Source: Cylicocyclus nassatus (taxonomy: Eukaryota > Nematoda > Chromadorea > Rhabditida > Strongylidae). From it: a stretch of 64,000 bases of DNA. The stretch spans positions 124,001 through 188,000 of the forward strand of contig CATQJL010000146.1 in assembly GCA_958299035.1 (NCBI GenBank), in the 5' to 3' direction. The notes below the pieces were generated by a model. That model ran no database searches. It was not told the origin of the DNA and saw nothing but the letters and a program-made list of their open reading frames with translations. Positions 23,451 to 35,400 of the stretch are shown piece after piece (the first letter of the stretch is position 1; each line of letters opens with the position of its first letter). The position numbers and the translations under genes are program-made.

Positions 23451-26400
23451 TCAAGGCCTACGAAGGAGTGTCAAGGCTCACGAAGGAGTGTCAAGGCCTA
23501 CGAAGGAGAGTCAAGGCCTACGAAGGAGTGACAAGGCTCACGAAGGAGTGTCAAGGCTCACGAAGGAGTGTCAAGGCCTACGAAGGAGTGTCAAGGCTCA
23601 CGAAGGAGTGTCAAGGCCTACGATGGAGTGTCAAGGCTCACGAAGGAGTGTCAAGGCTCACGAAGGAGTGTCAAGGCTCACGAAGGAGTGTCAAGGCTCA
23701 CGAAAGAGTGTCAAGGCTCACGAAGGAGTGTCAGGGCTCACGAAGGAGTGTCAAGGCCTACGAAGGAGTGTCAAGGCTCACGAAGGAGTGTCAAGGCTCA
23801 CGAAGGAGTGTCAAGGCTCACGAAGAAGTGTCAAGGCTCACGAAAGAGTGTCAAGGCTCACGAAGGAGTGTCAAGGCCTACGAAGGAGTGTCAAGGCCTA
23901 CGAAGGAGTGACAAGGCTCACGAAGGAGTGTCAAGGCTCACGAAGGAGTGTCAAGGCCTACGAAGGAGTGTCAAGGCTCACGAAGGAGTGTCAAGGCCTA
24001 CGATGGAGTGTCAAGGCTCACGAAGGAGTGTCAAGGCTCACGAAGGAGTGTCAAGGCTCACGAAGGAGTGTCAAGGCTCACGAAAGAGTGTCAAGGCTCA
24101 CGAAGGAGTGTCAGGGCTCACGAAGGAGTGTCAAGGCCTACGAAGGAGTGTCAAGGCTCACGAAGGAGTGTCAAGGCTCACGAAGAAGTGTCAAGGCTCA
24201 CGAAGGAGTGTCAAGGCTCACGAAGAAGTGTCAAGGCTCACGAAAGAGTGTCAAGGCTCACGAAGGAGTGTCAAGGCCTACGAAGGAGTGTCAAGGCTCA
24301 CGAAGGAGTGTCAAGGCTCACGAAGGAGTGTCAAGGCTCACGAAGGAGTGTCAAGGCTCACTAAAGAGTGTCAAGGCTCACGAAGGAGTGTCAAGGCTCA
24401 CGAAGGAGTGTCAAGGCCTACGAAGGAGTGTCAAGGCTCACGAAGGAGTGTCAAGGCTCACGAAGAAGTGTCAAGGCTCACGAAGGAGTGTCAAGGCTCA
24501 CGAAGAAGTTTCAAGGCTCACGAAAGAGTGTCAAGGCTCACGAAAGAGTGTCAAGGCTCACGAAGGAGTGTCAAGGCTCACGAAGGAGTGTCAAGGCTCA
24601 CGAAGGAGTGTCAAGGCTCACGAAGAAGTGTCAAGGCTCACGAAGGAGTGTCAAGGCTCACGAAAGAGTGTCAAGGCTCACGAAGGAGTGTCAAGGCTCA
24701 CGAAGGAGTGTCACGGCTCACGAAGGAGTGTCAAGGCTCACGAAGGAGTGTCAAGGCTCACGAAGGAGTGTCAAGGCCTACGAAGGAGATTCAAGGCCTA
24801 CGAAGGAGTGTCAAGGCCTACGAAGGAGTGTCAAGGCTCACGAAGGAGTGTCAAGGCTCACGAAGAAGTGTCAAGGCTCACGAAGGAGTGTCAAGGCTCA
24901 CGAAGAAGTTTCAAGGCTCACGAAAGAGTGTCAAGGCTCACGAAGGAGTATCAAGGCTCACGAAGGAGTGTCAAGGCTCACGAAGGAGTGTCAAGGCTCA
25001 CGAAGGAGTGTCAAGGCCTACGAAGGAGTGTCAACGCTCACGAAGGAGTGTCAAGGCCTACGAAGGAGTGTCAAGGCTCACGAAGGAGTGTCAAGGCTCA
25101 CGAAGGAGTGTCAAGGCTCACGAAGGAGTGTCAAGGCCTACGAAGGAGTGTCAAGGCTCACGAAGGAGTGTCAAGGCCTACGAAGGAGAGTCAAGGCCTA
25201 CGAAGGAGTGACAAGGCTCACGAAGGAGTGTCAAGGCTCACGAAGGAGTGTCAAGGCCTACGAAGGAGTGTCAAGGCTCACGAAGGAGTGTCAAGGCCTA
25301 CGATGGAGTGTCAAGGCTCACGAAGGAGTGTCAAGGCTCACGAAGGAGTGTCAAGGCTCACGAAGGAGTGTCAAGGCTCACGAAAGAGTGTCAAGGCTCA
25401 CGAAGGAGTGTCAGGGCTCACGAAGGAGTGTCAAGGCCTACGAAGGAGTGTCAAGGCTCACGAAGGAGTGTCAAGGCTCACGAAGGAGTGTCAAGGCTCA
25501 CGAAGAAGTGTCAAGGCTCACGAAAGAGTGTCAAGGCTCACGAAGGAGTGTCAAGGCCTACGAAGGAGTGTCAAGGCCTACGAAGGAGTGACAAGGCTCA
25601 CGAAGGAGTGTCAAGGCTCACGAAGGAGTGTCAAGGCCTACGAAGGAGTGTCAAGGCTCACGAAGGAGTGTCAAGGCCTACGATGGAGTGTCAAGGCTCA
25701 CGAAGGAGTGTCAAGGCTCACGAAGGAGTGTCAAGGCTCACGAAGGAGTGTCAAGGCTCACGAAAGAGTGTCAAGGCTCACGAAGGAGTGTCAGGGCTCA
25801 CGAAGGAGTGTCAAGGCCTACGAAGGAGTGTCAAGGCTCACGAAGGAGTGTCAAGGCTCACGAAGAAGTGTCAAGGCTCACGAAGGAGTGTCAAGGCTCA
25901 CGAAGAAGTGTCAAGGCTCACGAAAGAGTGTCAAGGCTCACGAAGGAGTGTCAAGGCCTACGAAGGAGTGTCAAGGCTCACGAAGGAGTGTCAAGGCTCA
26001 CGAAGGAGTGTCAAGGCTCACGAAGGAGTGTCAAGGCTCACTAAAGAGTGTCAAGGCTCACGAAGGAGTGTCAAGGCTCACGAAGGAGTGTCAAGGCCTA
26101 CGAAGGAGTGTCAAGGCTCACGAAGGAGTGTCAAGGCTCACGAAGAAGTGTCAAGGCTCACGAAGGAGTGTCAAGGCTCACGAAGAAGTTTCAAGGCTCA
26201 CGAAAGAGTGTCAAGGCTCACGAAAGAGTGTCAAGGCTCACGAAGGAGTGTCAAGGCTCACGAAGGAGTGTCAAGGCTCACGAAGGAGTGTCAAGGCTCA
26301 CGAAGAAGTGTCAAGGCTCACGAAGGAGTGTCAAGGCTCACGAAAGAGTGTCAAGGCTCACGAAGGAGTGTCAAGGCTCACGAAGGAGTGTCACGGCTCA

Positions 26401-26628
26401 CGAAGGAGTGTCAAGGCTCACGAAGGAGTGTCAAGGCTCACGAAGGAGTGTCAAGGCCTACGAAGGAGATTCAAGGCCTACGAAGGAGTGTCAAGGCCTA
26501 CGAAGGAGTGTCAAGGCTCACGAAGGAGTGTCAAGGCTCACGAAGAAGTGTCAAGGCTCACGAAGGAGTGTCAAGGCTCACGAAGAAGTTTCAAGGCTCA
26601 CGAAAGAGTGTCAAGGCTCACGAAGGAG
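23269..26628 (+). repeat. Satellite block B1: two 1,680-bp repeats
   Basis: This is the first stretch carrying R (ends GAAAGA), K (ends GAAGAA), F (GTTTC start), GATTC-start and CACGG-core monomers. It is a tandem pair with period 1,680 bp (84 monomers): 23,269-24,948 and 24,949-26,628. Shared rare markers at this spacing are the CAACGCT core (about 23,355 and 25,035), the CACTAAAG change (24,362 and 26,042), the GATTC monomer (about 24,790 and 26,470) and the GTATC monomer that closes each copy (about 24,949 and 26,629). It lies between two A2-type blocks. Confidence 0.88.
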
Positions 26629-29600
26629 TATCAAGGCTCACGAAGGAGTGTCAAGGCTCACGAAGGAGTGTCAAGGCCTACGAAGGAGTGTCAAGGCTCA
26701 CGAAGGAGTGTCAAGGCTCTCGAAGGAGTGTCAAGGCTCACGAAGGAGTGTCAAGGCCTACGAAGGAGTGTCAAGGCTCACGAAGGAGTGTCAAGGCCTA
26801 CGAAGGAGTGACAAGGCTCACGAAGGAGTGTCAAGGCCACGAAGGAGTGTCAAGGCTCACGAAGGAGTGTCAAGGCCTACGAAGGAGTGTCAAGGCTCAC
26901 GAAGGAGTGTCAAGGCCTACGAAGGAGTGTCAAGGCTCACGAAGGAGTGTCAAGGCTCACGAAGGAGTGTCAAGGCTCACGAAGGAGTGTCAAGGCTCAC
27001 GAAGGAGTGTCAAGGCTCACGAAGGAGTGTCAAGGCCTACGAAGGAGTGTCAAGGCTCACGAAGGAGTGTCAAGGCTCACGAAGGAGTGTCAAGGCCTAC
27101 GAAGGAGTGTCAAGGCTCACGAAGGAGTGTCAAGGCCTACGAAGGAGTGTCAAGGCCTACGAAGGAGTGACAAGGCTCACGAAGGAGTGTCAAGGCCTAC
27201 GAAGGAGTGTCAAGGCTCACGAAGGAGTGTCAAGGCTCACGAAGGAGTCCCAAGGCCTACGAAGGAGTGTCAAGGCCTACGAAGGAGTGTCAAGGCCTAC
27301 GAAGGAGTGACAAGGCTCACGAAGGAGTGTCAAGGCCTACGAAGGAGTGTCAAGGCTCACGAAGGAGTGTCAAGGCTCACGAAGGAGTGTCAAGGCTCAC
27401 GAAGGAGTCCCAAGGCCTACGAAGGAGTGTCAAGGCCTACGAAGGAGTGTCAAGGCCTACGAAGGAGTGACAAGGCTCACGAAGGAGTGTCAAGGCCACG
27501 AAGGAGTGTCAAGGCTCACGAAGGAGTGTCAAGGCCTACGAAGAAGTGTCAAGGCTCACGAAGGAGTGTCAAGGCTCACGAAGGAGAGTCAAGGCTCACG
27601 AAGGAGTGTCAAGGCTCACGAAGGAGTGTCAAGGCTCACGAAGGAGTGTCAAGGCTCACGAAGGAGTGTCAAGGCCTACGAAGGAGTGTCAAGGCTCACG
27701 AAGGAGTGTCAAGGCTCACGAAGCAGTGTCAAGGCTCACGAAGGAGTGTCAAGGCTCACGAAGGAGTGTCAAGGCTCACGAAGGAGTGTCAAGGCTCACG
27801 AAGGAGTGTCAAGGCCTACGAAGGAGTGTCAAGGCCTACGAAGGAGTGTCAAGGCTCACGAAGGAGTATCAAGGCTCACGAAGGAGTGTCAAGGCCTACG
27901 AAGGAGTGTCAAGGCTCACGAAGGAGTGTCAAGGCTCACGAAGGAGTGTCAAGGCTCACGAAGGAGAGTCAAGGCTCACGAAGGAGTCCCAAGGCCTACG
28001 AAGGAGTGTCAAGGCCTACGAAGGAGTGTCAAGGCCTACGAAGGAGTGACAAGGCTCACGAAGGAGTGTCAAGGCCTACGAAGGAGTGTCAAGGCTCACG
28101 AAGGAGTGTCAAGGCTCACGAAGGAGTGTCAAGGCTCACGAAGGAGTCCCAAGGCTCACGAAGGAGTCCCAAGGCCTACGAAGGAGTGTCAAGGCCTACG
28201 AAGGAGTGTCAAGGCCTACGAAGGAGTGACAATGCTCACGAAGGAGTGTCAAGGCCTACGAAGGAGTGTCAAGGCTCACGAAGGAGTGTCAAGGCTCACG
28301 AAGGAGTGTCAAGGCTCACGAAGGAGTCCCAAGGCCTACGAAGGAGTGTCAAGGCCTACGAAGGAGTGTCAAGGCCTACGAAGGAGTGACAAGGCTCACG
28401 AAGGAGTGTCAAGGCCACGAAGGAGTGTCAAGGCTCACGAAGGAGTGTCAAGGCCTACGAAGGAGTGTCAAGGCTCACGAAGGAGTGTCAAGGCCTACGA
28501 AGGAGTGTCAAGGCTCACGAAGGAGTGTCAAGGCTCACGAAGGAGTGTCAAGGCTCACGAAGGAGTGTCAAGGCTCACGAAGGAGTGTCAAGGCTCACGA
28601 AGGAGTGTCAAGGCCTACGAAGGAGTGTCAAGGCTCACGAAGGAGTGTCAAGGCTCACGAAGGAGTGTCAAGGCTCACGAAGGAGTGTCAAGGCTCACGA
28701 AGGAGTGTCAAGGCTCACGAAGGAGTGTCAAGGCCTACGAAGGAGTGTCAACGCTCACGAAGGAGTGTCAAGGCTCACGAAGGAGTGTCAAGGCCTACGA
28801 AGGAGTGTCAAGGCCTACGAAGGAGTGTCAAGGCTCACGAAGGAGTATCAAGGCTCACGAAGGAGTGTCAAGGCCTACGAAGGAGTGTCAAGGCTCACGA
28901 AGGAGTGTCAAGGCTCACGAAGGAGTGTCAAGGCTCACGAAGGAGAGTCAAGGCTCACGAAGGAGTCCCAAGGCCTACGAAGGAGTGTCAAGGCCTACGA
29001 AGGAGTGTCAAGGCCTACGAAGGAGTGACAAGGCTCACGAAGGAGTGTCAAGGCCTACGAAGGAGTGTCAAGGCTCACGAAGGAGTGTCAAGGCTCACGA
29101 AGGAGTGTCAAGGCTCACGAAGGAGTCCCAAGGCTCACGAAGGAGTCCCAAGGCCTACGAAGGAGTGTCAAGGCCTACGAAGGAGTGTCAAGGCCTACGA
29201 AGGAGTGACAAGGCTCACGAAGGAGTGTCAAGGCCTACGAAGGAGTGTCAAGGCTCACGAAGGAGTGTCAAGGCTCACGAAGGAGTGTCAAGGCTCACGA
29301 AGGAGTCCCAAGGCCTACGAAGGAGTGTCAAGGCCTACGAAGGAGTGTCAAGGCCTACGAAGGAGTGACAAGGCTCACGAAGGAGTGTCAAGGCCACGAA
29401 GGAGTGTCAAGGCTCACGAAGGAGTGTCAAGGCCTACGAAGGAGTGTCAAGGCTCACGAAGGAGTGTCAAGGCCTACGAAGGAGTGTCAAGGCTCACGAA
29501 GGAGTGTCAAGGCTCACGAAGGAGTGTCAAGGCTCACGAAGGAGTGTCAAGGCTCACGAAGGAGTGTCAAGGCTCACGAAGGAGTGTCAAGGCCTACGAA

Positions 29601-31840
29601 GGAGTGTCAAGGCTCACGAAGGAGTGTCAAGGCTCACGAAGGAGTGTCAAGGCTCACGAAGGAGTGTCAAGGCTCACGAAGGAGTGTCAAGGCTCACGAA
29701 GGAGTGTCAAGGCCTACGAAGGAGTGTCAACGCTCACGAAGGAGTGTCAAGGCCTACGAAGGAGTGTCAAGGCTCACGAAGGAGTGTCAAGGCTCACGAA
29801 GGAGTGTCAAGGCTCACGAAGGAGTGTCAAGGCCTACGAAGGAGTGTCAAGGCTCACGAAGGAGTGTCAAGGCCTACGAAGGAGAGTCAAGGCCTACGAA
29901 GGAGTGACAAGGCTCACGAAGGAGTGTCAAGGCTCACGAAGGAGTGTCAAGGCCTACGAAGGAGTGTCAAGGCTCACGAAGGAGTGTCAAGGCCTACGAT
30001 GGAGTGTCAAGGCTCACGAAGGAGTGTCAAGGCTCACGAAGGAGTGTCAAGGCTCACGAAGGAGTGTCAAGGCTCACGAAAGAGTGTCAAGGCTCACGAA
30101 GGAGTGTCAGGGCTCACGAAGGAGTGTCAAGGCCTACGAAGGAGTGTCAAGGCCTACGAAGGAGTGTCAAGGCTCACGAAGGAGTATCAAGGCTCACGAA
30201 GGAGTGTCAAGGCCTACGAAGGAGTGTCAAGGCTCACGAAGGAGTGTCAAGGCTCACGAAGGAGTGTCAAGGCTCACGAAGGAGAGTCAAGGCTCACGAA
30301 GGAGTCCCAAGGCCTACGAAGGAGTGTCAAGGCCTACGAAGGAGTGTCAAGGCCTACGAAGGAGTGACAAGGCTCACGAAGGAGTGTCAAGGCCTACGAA
30401 GGAGTGTCAAGGCTCACGAAGGAGTGTCAAGGCTCACGAAGGAGTGTCAAGGCTCACGAAGGAGTCCCAAGGCTCACGAAGGAGTCCCAAGGCCTACGAA
30501 GGAGTGTCAAGGCCTACGAAGGAGTGTCAAGGCCTACGAAGGAGTGACAATGCTCACGAAGGAGTGTCAAGGCCTACGAAGGAGTGTCAAGGCTCACGAA
30601 GGAGTGTCAAGGCTCACGAAGGAGTGTCAAGGCTCACGAAGGAGTCCCAAGGCCTACGAAGGAGTGTCAAGGCCTACGAAGGAGTGTCAAGGCCTACGAA
30701 GGAGTGACAAGGCTCACGAAGGAGTGTCAAGGCCACGAAGGAGTGTCAAGGCTCACGAAGGAGTGTCAAGGCCTACGAAGGAGTGTCAAGGCTCACGAAG
30801 GAGTGTCAAGGCCTACGAAGGAGTGTCAAGGCTCACGAAGGAGTGTCAAGGCTCACGAAGGAGTGTCAAGGCTCACGAAGGAGTGTCAAGGCTCACGAAG
30901 GAGTGTCAAGGCTCACGAAGGAGTGTCAAGGCCTACGAAGGAGTGTCAAGGCTCACGAAGGAGTGTCAAGGCTCACGAAGGAGTGTCAAGGCTCACGAAG
31001 GAGTGTCAAGGCTCACGAAGGAGTGTCAAGGCTCACGAAGGAGTGTCAAGGCCTACGAAGGAGTGTCAACGCTCACGAAGGAGTGTCAAGGCTCACGAAG
31101 GAGTGTCAAGGCCTACGAAGGAGTGTCAAGGCCTACGAAGGAGTGTCAAGGCTCACGAAGGAGTATCAAGGCTCACGAAGGAGTGTCAAGGCCTACGAAG
31201 GAGTGTCAAGGCTCACGAAGGAGTGTCAAGGCTCACGAAGGAGTGTCAAGGCTCACGAAGGAGAGTCAAGGCTCACGAAGGAGTCCCAAGGCCTACGAAG
31301 GAGTGTCAAGGCCTACGAAGGAGTGTCAAGGCCTACGAAGGAGTGACAAGGCTCACGAAGGAGTGTCAAGGCCTACGAAGGAGTGTCAAGGCTCACGAAG
31401 GAGTGTCAAGGCTCACGAAGGAGTGTCAAGGCTCACGAAGGAGTCCCAAGGCTCACGAAGGAGTCCCAAGGCCTACGAAGGAGTGTCAAGGCCTACGAAG
31501 GAGTGTCAAGGCCTACGAAGGAGTGACAAGGCTCACGAAGGAGTGTCAAGGCCTACGAAGGAGTGTCAAGGCTCACGAAGGAGTGTCAAGGCTCACGAAG
31601 GAGTGTCAAGGCTCACGAAGGAGTCCCAAGGCCTACGAAGGAGTGTCAAGGCCTACGAAGGAGTGTCAAGGCCTACGAAGGAGTGACAAGGCTCACGAAG
31701 GAGTGTCAAGGCCACGAAGGAGTGTCAAGGCTCACGAAGGAGTGTCAAGGCCTACGAAGGAGTGTCAAGGCTCACGAAGGAGTGTCAAGGCCTACGAAGG
31801 AGTGTCAAGGCTCACGAAGGAGTGTCAAGGCTCACGAAGG
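26629..31840 (+). repeat. Satellite block A2, second copy
   Basis: After B1 the array returns to A2-type monomers (D, E, I, p-P pairs and 19-mers). It repeats the layout of 20.4-23.7 kb at an offset of exactly 6,376 bp, shown by 19-mers at 26,828, 27,487, 28,406 and 29,385 against 20,452, 21,111, 22,030 and 23,009. A short B-type stretch occurs at about 29,976-30,140, then the sequence jumps back to A2 as part of a 2,318-bp tandem duplication. The right edge is where the 3,440-bp B2 repeat begins. Confidence 0.85.
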
Positions 31841-32457
31841 AGTGTCAAGGCTCACGAAGGAGTGTCAAGGCTCACGAAGGAGTGTCAAGGCTCACGAAGG
31901 AGTGTCAAGGCCTACGAAGGAGTGTCAAGGCTCACGAAGGAGTGTCAAGGCTCACGAAGGAGTGTCAAGGCTCACGAAGGAGTGTCAAGGCTCACGAAGG
32001 AGTGTCAAGGCTCACGAAGGAGTGTCAAGGCCTACGAAGGAGTGTCAACGCTCACGAAGGAGTGTCAAGGCCTACGAAGGAGTGTCAAGGCTCACGAAGG
32101 AGTGTCAAGGCTCACGAAGGAGTGTCAAGGCTCACGAAGGAGTGTCAAGGCCTACGAAGGAGTGTCAAGGCTCACGAAGGAGTGTCAAGGCCTACGAAGG
32201 AGAGTCAAGGCCTACGAAGGAGTGACAAGGCTCACGAAGGAGTGTCAAGGCTCACGAAGGAGTGTCAAGGCCTACGAAGGAGTGTCAAGGCTCACGAAGG
32301 AGTGTCAAGGCCTACGATGGAGTGTCAAGGCTCACGAAGGAGTGTCAAGGCTCACGAAGGAGTGTCAAGGCTCACGAAGGAGTGTCAAGGCTCACGAAAG
32401 AGTGTCAAGGCTCACGAAGGAGTGTCAGGGCTCACGAAGGAGTGTCAAGGCCTACGA
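27822..32457 (+). repeat. 2,318-bp tandem duplication with A/B junction
   Basis: Copies occupy about 27,822-30,139 and 30,140-32,457. They share 19-mers (28,406 and 30,724; 29,385 and 31,703) and the otherwise unique GACAATGC change (28,233 and 30,551). The first copy ends in a B-type stretch (GATGGAG and GAAAGA monomers at about 29,995 and 30,075) and jumps back to A2 order near 30,140, which is the duplication joint. The second copy continues into B2. Confidence 0.92.
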
Positions 32458-35400
32458 AGGAGTGTCAAGGCTCACGAAGGAGTGTCAAGGCTCACGAAGG
32501 AGTGTCAAGGCTCACGAAGAAGTGTCAAGGCTCACGAAAGAGTGTCAAGGCTCACGAAGGAGTGTCAAGGCCTACGAAGGAGTGTCAAGGCCTACGAAGG
32601 AGTGACAAGGCTCACGAAGGAGTGTCAAGGCTCACGAAGGAGTGTGAAGGCCTACGAAGGAGTGTCAAGGCTCACGAAGGAGTGTCAAGGCCTACGATGG
32701 AGTGTCAAGGCTCACGAAGGAGTGTCAAGGCTCACGAAGGAGTGTCAAGGCTCACGAAGGAGTGTCAAGGCTCACGAAAGAGTGTCAAGGCTCACGAAGG
32801 AGTGTCAGGGCTCACGAAGGAGTGTCAAGGCCTACGAAGGAGTGTCAAGGCTCACGAAGGAGTGTCAAGGCTCACGAAGAAGTGTCAAGGCTCACGAAGG
32901 AGTGTCAAGGCTCACGAAGAAGTGTCAAGGCTCACGAAAGAGTGTCAAGGCTCACGAAGGAGTGTCAAGGCCTACGAAGGAGTGTCAAGGCTCACGAAGG
33001 AGTGTCAAGGCTCACGAAGGAGTGTCAAGGCTCACGAAGGAGTGTCAAGGCTCACTAAAGAGTGTCAAGGCTCACGAAGGAGTGTCAAGGCTCACGAAGG
33101 AGTGTCAAGGCCTACGAAGGAGTGTCAAGGCTCACGAAGGAGTGTCAAGGCTCACGAAGAAGTGTCAAGGCTCACGAAGGAGTGTCAAGGCTCACGAAGA
33201 AGTTTCAAGGCTCACGAAAGAGTGTCAAGGCTCACGAAAGAGTGTCAAGGCTCACGAAGGAGTGTCAAGGCTCACGAAGGAGTGTCAAGGCTCACGAAGG
33301 AGTGTCAAGGCTCACGAAGAAGTGTCAAGGCTCACGAAGGAGTGTCAAGGCTCACGAAAGAGTGTCAAGGCTCACGAAGGAGTGTCAAGGCTCACGAAGG
33401 AGTGTCACGGCTCACGAAGGAGTGTCAAGGCTCACGAAGGAGTGTCAAGGCTCACGAAGGAGTGTCAAGGCCTACGAAGGAGATTCAAGGCCTACGAAGG
33501 AGTGTCAAGGCCTACGAAGGAGTGTCAAGGCTCACGAAGGAGTGTCAAGGCTCACGAAGAAGTGTCAAGGCTCACGAAGGAGTGTCAAGGCTCACGAAGA
33601 AGTTTCAAGGCTCACGAAAGAGTGTCAAGGCTCACGAAGGAGTATCAAGGCTCACGAAAGAGTGTCAAGGCTCACGAAAGAGTGTCAAGGCTCACGAAGG
33701 AGTGTCAAGGCTCACGAAGGAGTGTCAAGGCTCACGAAGGAGTGTCAAGGCTCACGAAGAAGTGTCAAGGCTCACGAAGGAGTGTCAAGGCTCACGAAAG
33801 AGTGTCAAGGCTCACGAAGGAGTGTCAAGGCTCACGAAGGAGTGTCACGGCTCACGAAGGAGTGTCAAGGCTCACGAAGGAGTGTCAAGGCTCACGAAGG
33901 AGTGTCAAGGCTCACGAAGGAGTGTCAAGGCTCACGAAGAAGTTTCAAGGCTCACGAAAGAGTGTCAAGGCTCACGAAGGAGTGTCAAGGCTCACGAAGG
34001 AGTGTCAAGGCCTACGAAGGAGTGTCAAGGCTCACGAAGGAGTGTCAAGGCTCACGAAGGAGTGTCAAGGCCTACGAAGGAGTGTCAAGGCTCACGAAGG
34101 AGTGTCAAGGCTCACGAAGGAGTGTCAAGGCTCACGAAGGAGTCCCAAGGCCTACGAAGGAGTGTCAAGGCCTACGAAGGAGTGTCAAGGCCTACGAAGG
34201 AGTGACAAGGCTCACGAAGGAGTGTCAAGGCCTACGAAGGAGTGTCAAGGCTCACGAAGGAGTGTCAAGGCTCACGAAGGAGTGTCAAGGCTCACGAAGG
34301 AGTGTCAAGGCTCACGAAAGAGTGTCAAGGCTCACGAAGGAGTGTCAAGGCTCACGAAGGAGTGTCAAGGCCTACGAAGGAGTGTCAAGGCTCACGAAGG
34401 AGTGTCAAGGCTCACGAAGAAGTGTCAAGGCTCACGAAGGAGTGTCAAGGCTCACGAAAGAGTGTCAAGGCTCACGAAGGAGTGTCAAGGCTCACGAAGG
34501 AGTGTCACGGCTCACGAAGGAGTGTCAAGGCTCACGAAGGAGTGTCAAGGCTCACGAAGGAGTGTCAAGGCCTACGAAGGAGATTCAAGGCCTACGAAGG
34601 AGTGTCAAGGCCTACGAAGGAGTGTCAAGGCTCACGAAGGAGTGTCAAGGCTCACGAAGAAGTGTCAAGGCTCACGAAGGAGTGTCAAGGCTCACGAAGA
34701 AGTTTCAAGGCTCACGAAAGAGTGTCAAGGCTCACGAAGGAGTATCAAGGCTCACGAAGGAGTGTCAAGGCCTACGAAGGAGTGTCAAGGCTCACGAAGG
34801 AGTGTCAAGGCTCACGAAGGAGTGTCAAGGCCTACGAAGGAGTGTCAAGGCTCACGAAGGAGTGTCAAGGCTCACGAAGGAGTGTCAAGGCTCACGAAGG
34901 AGTGTCAAGGCCTACGAAGGAGTGTCAAGGCTCACGAAGGAGTGTCAAGGCTCACGAAGGAGTGTCAAGGCTCACGAAGGAGTGTCAAGGCTCACGAAAG
35001 AGTGTCAAGGCTCACGAAGGAGTGTCAAGGCTCACGAAGGAGTGTCAAGGCCTACGAAGGAGTGTCAAGGCTCACGAAGGAGTGTCAAGGCCTACGAAGG
35101 AGTGTCAAGGCTCACGAAAGAGTGTCAAGGCTCACGAAGGAGTGTCAAGGCTCACGAAGGAGTGTCACGGCTCACGAAGGAGTGTCAAGGCTCACGAAGG
35201 AGTGTCAAGGCTCACGAAGGAGTGTCAAGGCCTACGAAGGAGATTCAAGGCCTACGAAGGAGTGTCAAGGCCTACGAAGGAGTGTCAAGGCTCACGAAGG
35301 AGTGTCAAGGCTCACGAAGGAGTGTCAAGGCTCACGAAGGAGTGTCAAGGCCTACGAAGGAGTGTCAAGGCTCACGAAGGAGTGTCAAGGCTCACGAAGG

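Larger units (their letters stand above)
20452..30131 (+). repeat. 6,376-bp higher-order duplication
   Basis: Four 19-mers at 20,452, 21,111, 22,030 and 23,009 recur at 26,828, 27,487, 28,406 and 29,385, each exactly 6,376 bp on. Homology runs from about 20,452 to 23,755 and from 26,828 to 30,131, so more than 3.2 kb of matched order are separated by the B1 block. Private differences include GTGTAAAGG at 20,635 in the first copy and GACAATGC at about 28,233 in the second. Confidence 0.92.
101..31721 (+). repeat. 19-bp monomers of A blocks (23 copies)
   Basis: Twenty-one monomers reading GGCCACG at the core begin at 101, 3,900, 6,098, 9,408, 10,633, 11,598, 13,457, 14,876, 17,715, 18,634, 19,293, 20,452, 21,111, 22,030, 23,009, 26,828, 27,487, 28,406, 29,385, 30,724 and 31,703. 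Two read GGCGACG (5,179 and 8,549). Each follows a D monomer, that is, it takes the place of the last Y of the P-Y-Y-D-Y module, and is followed by H-Y-H. The simplest origin is loss of one T from a Y monomer. Confidence 0.93.
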
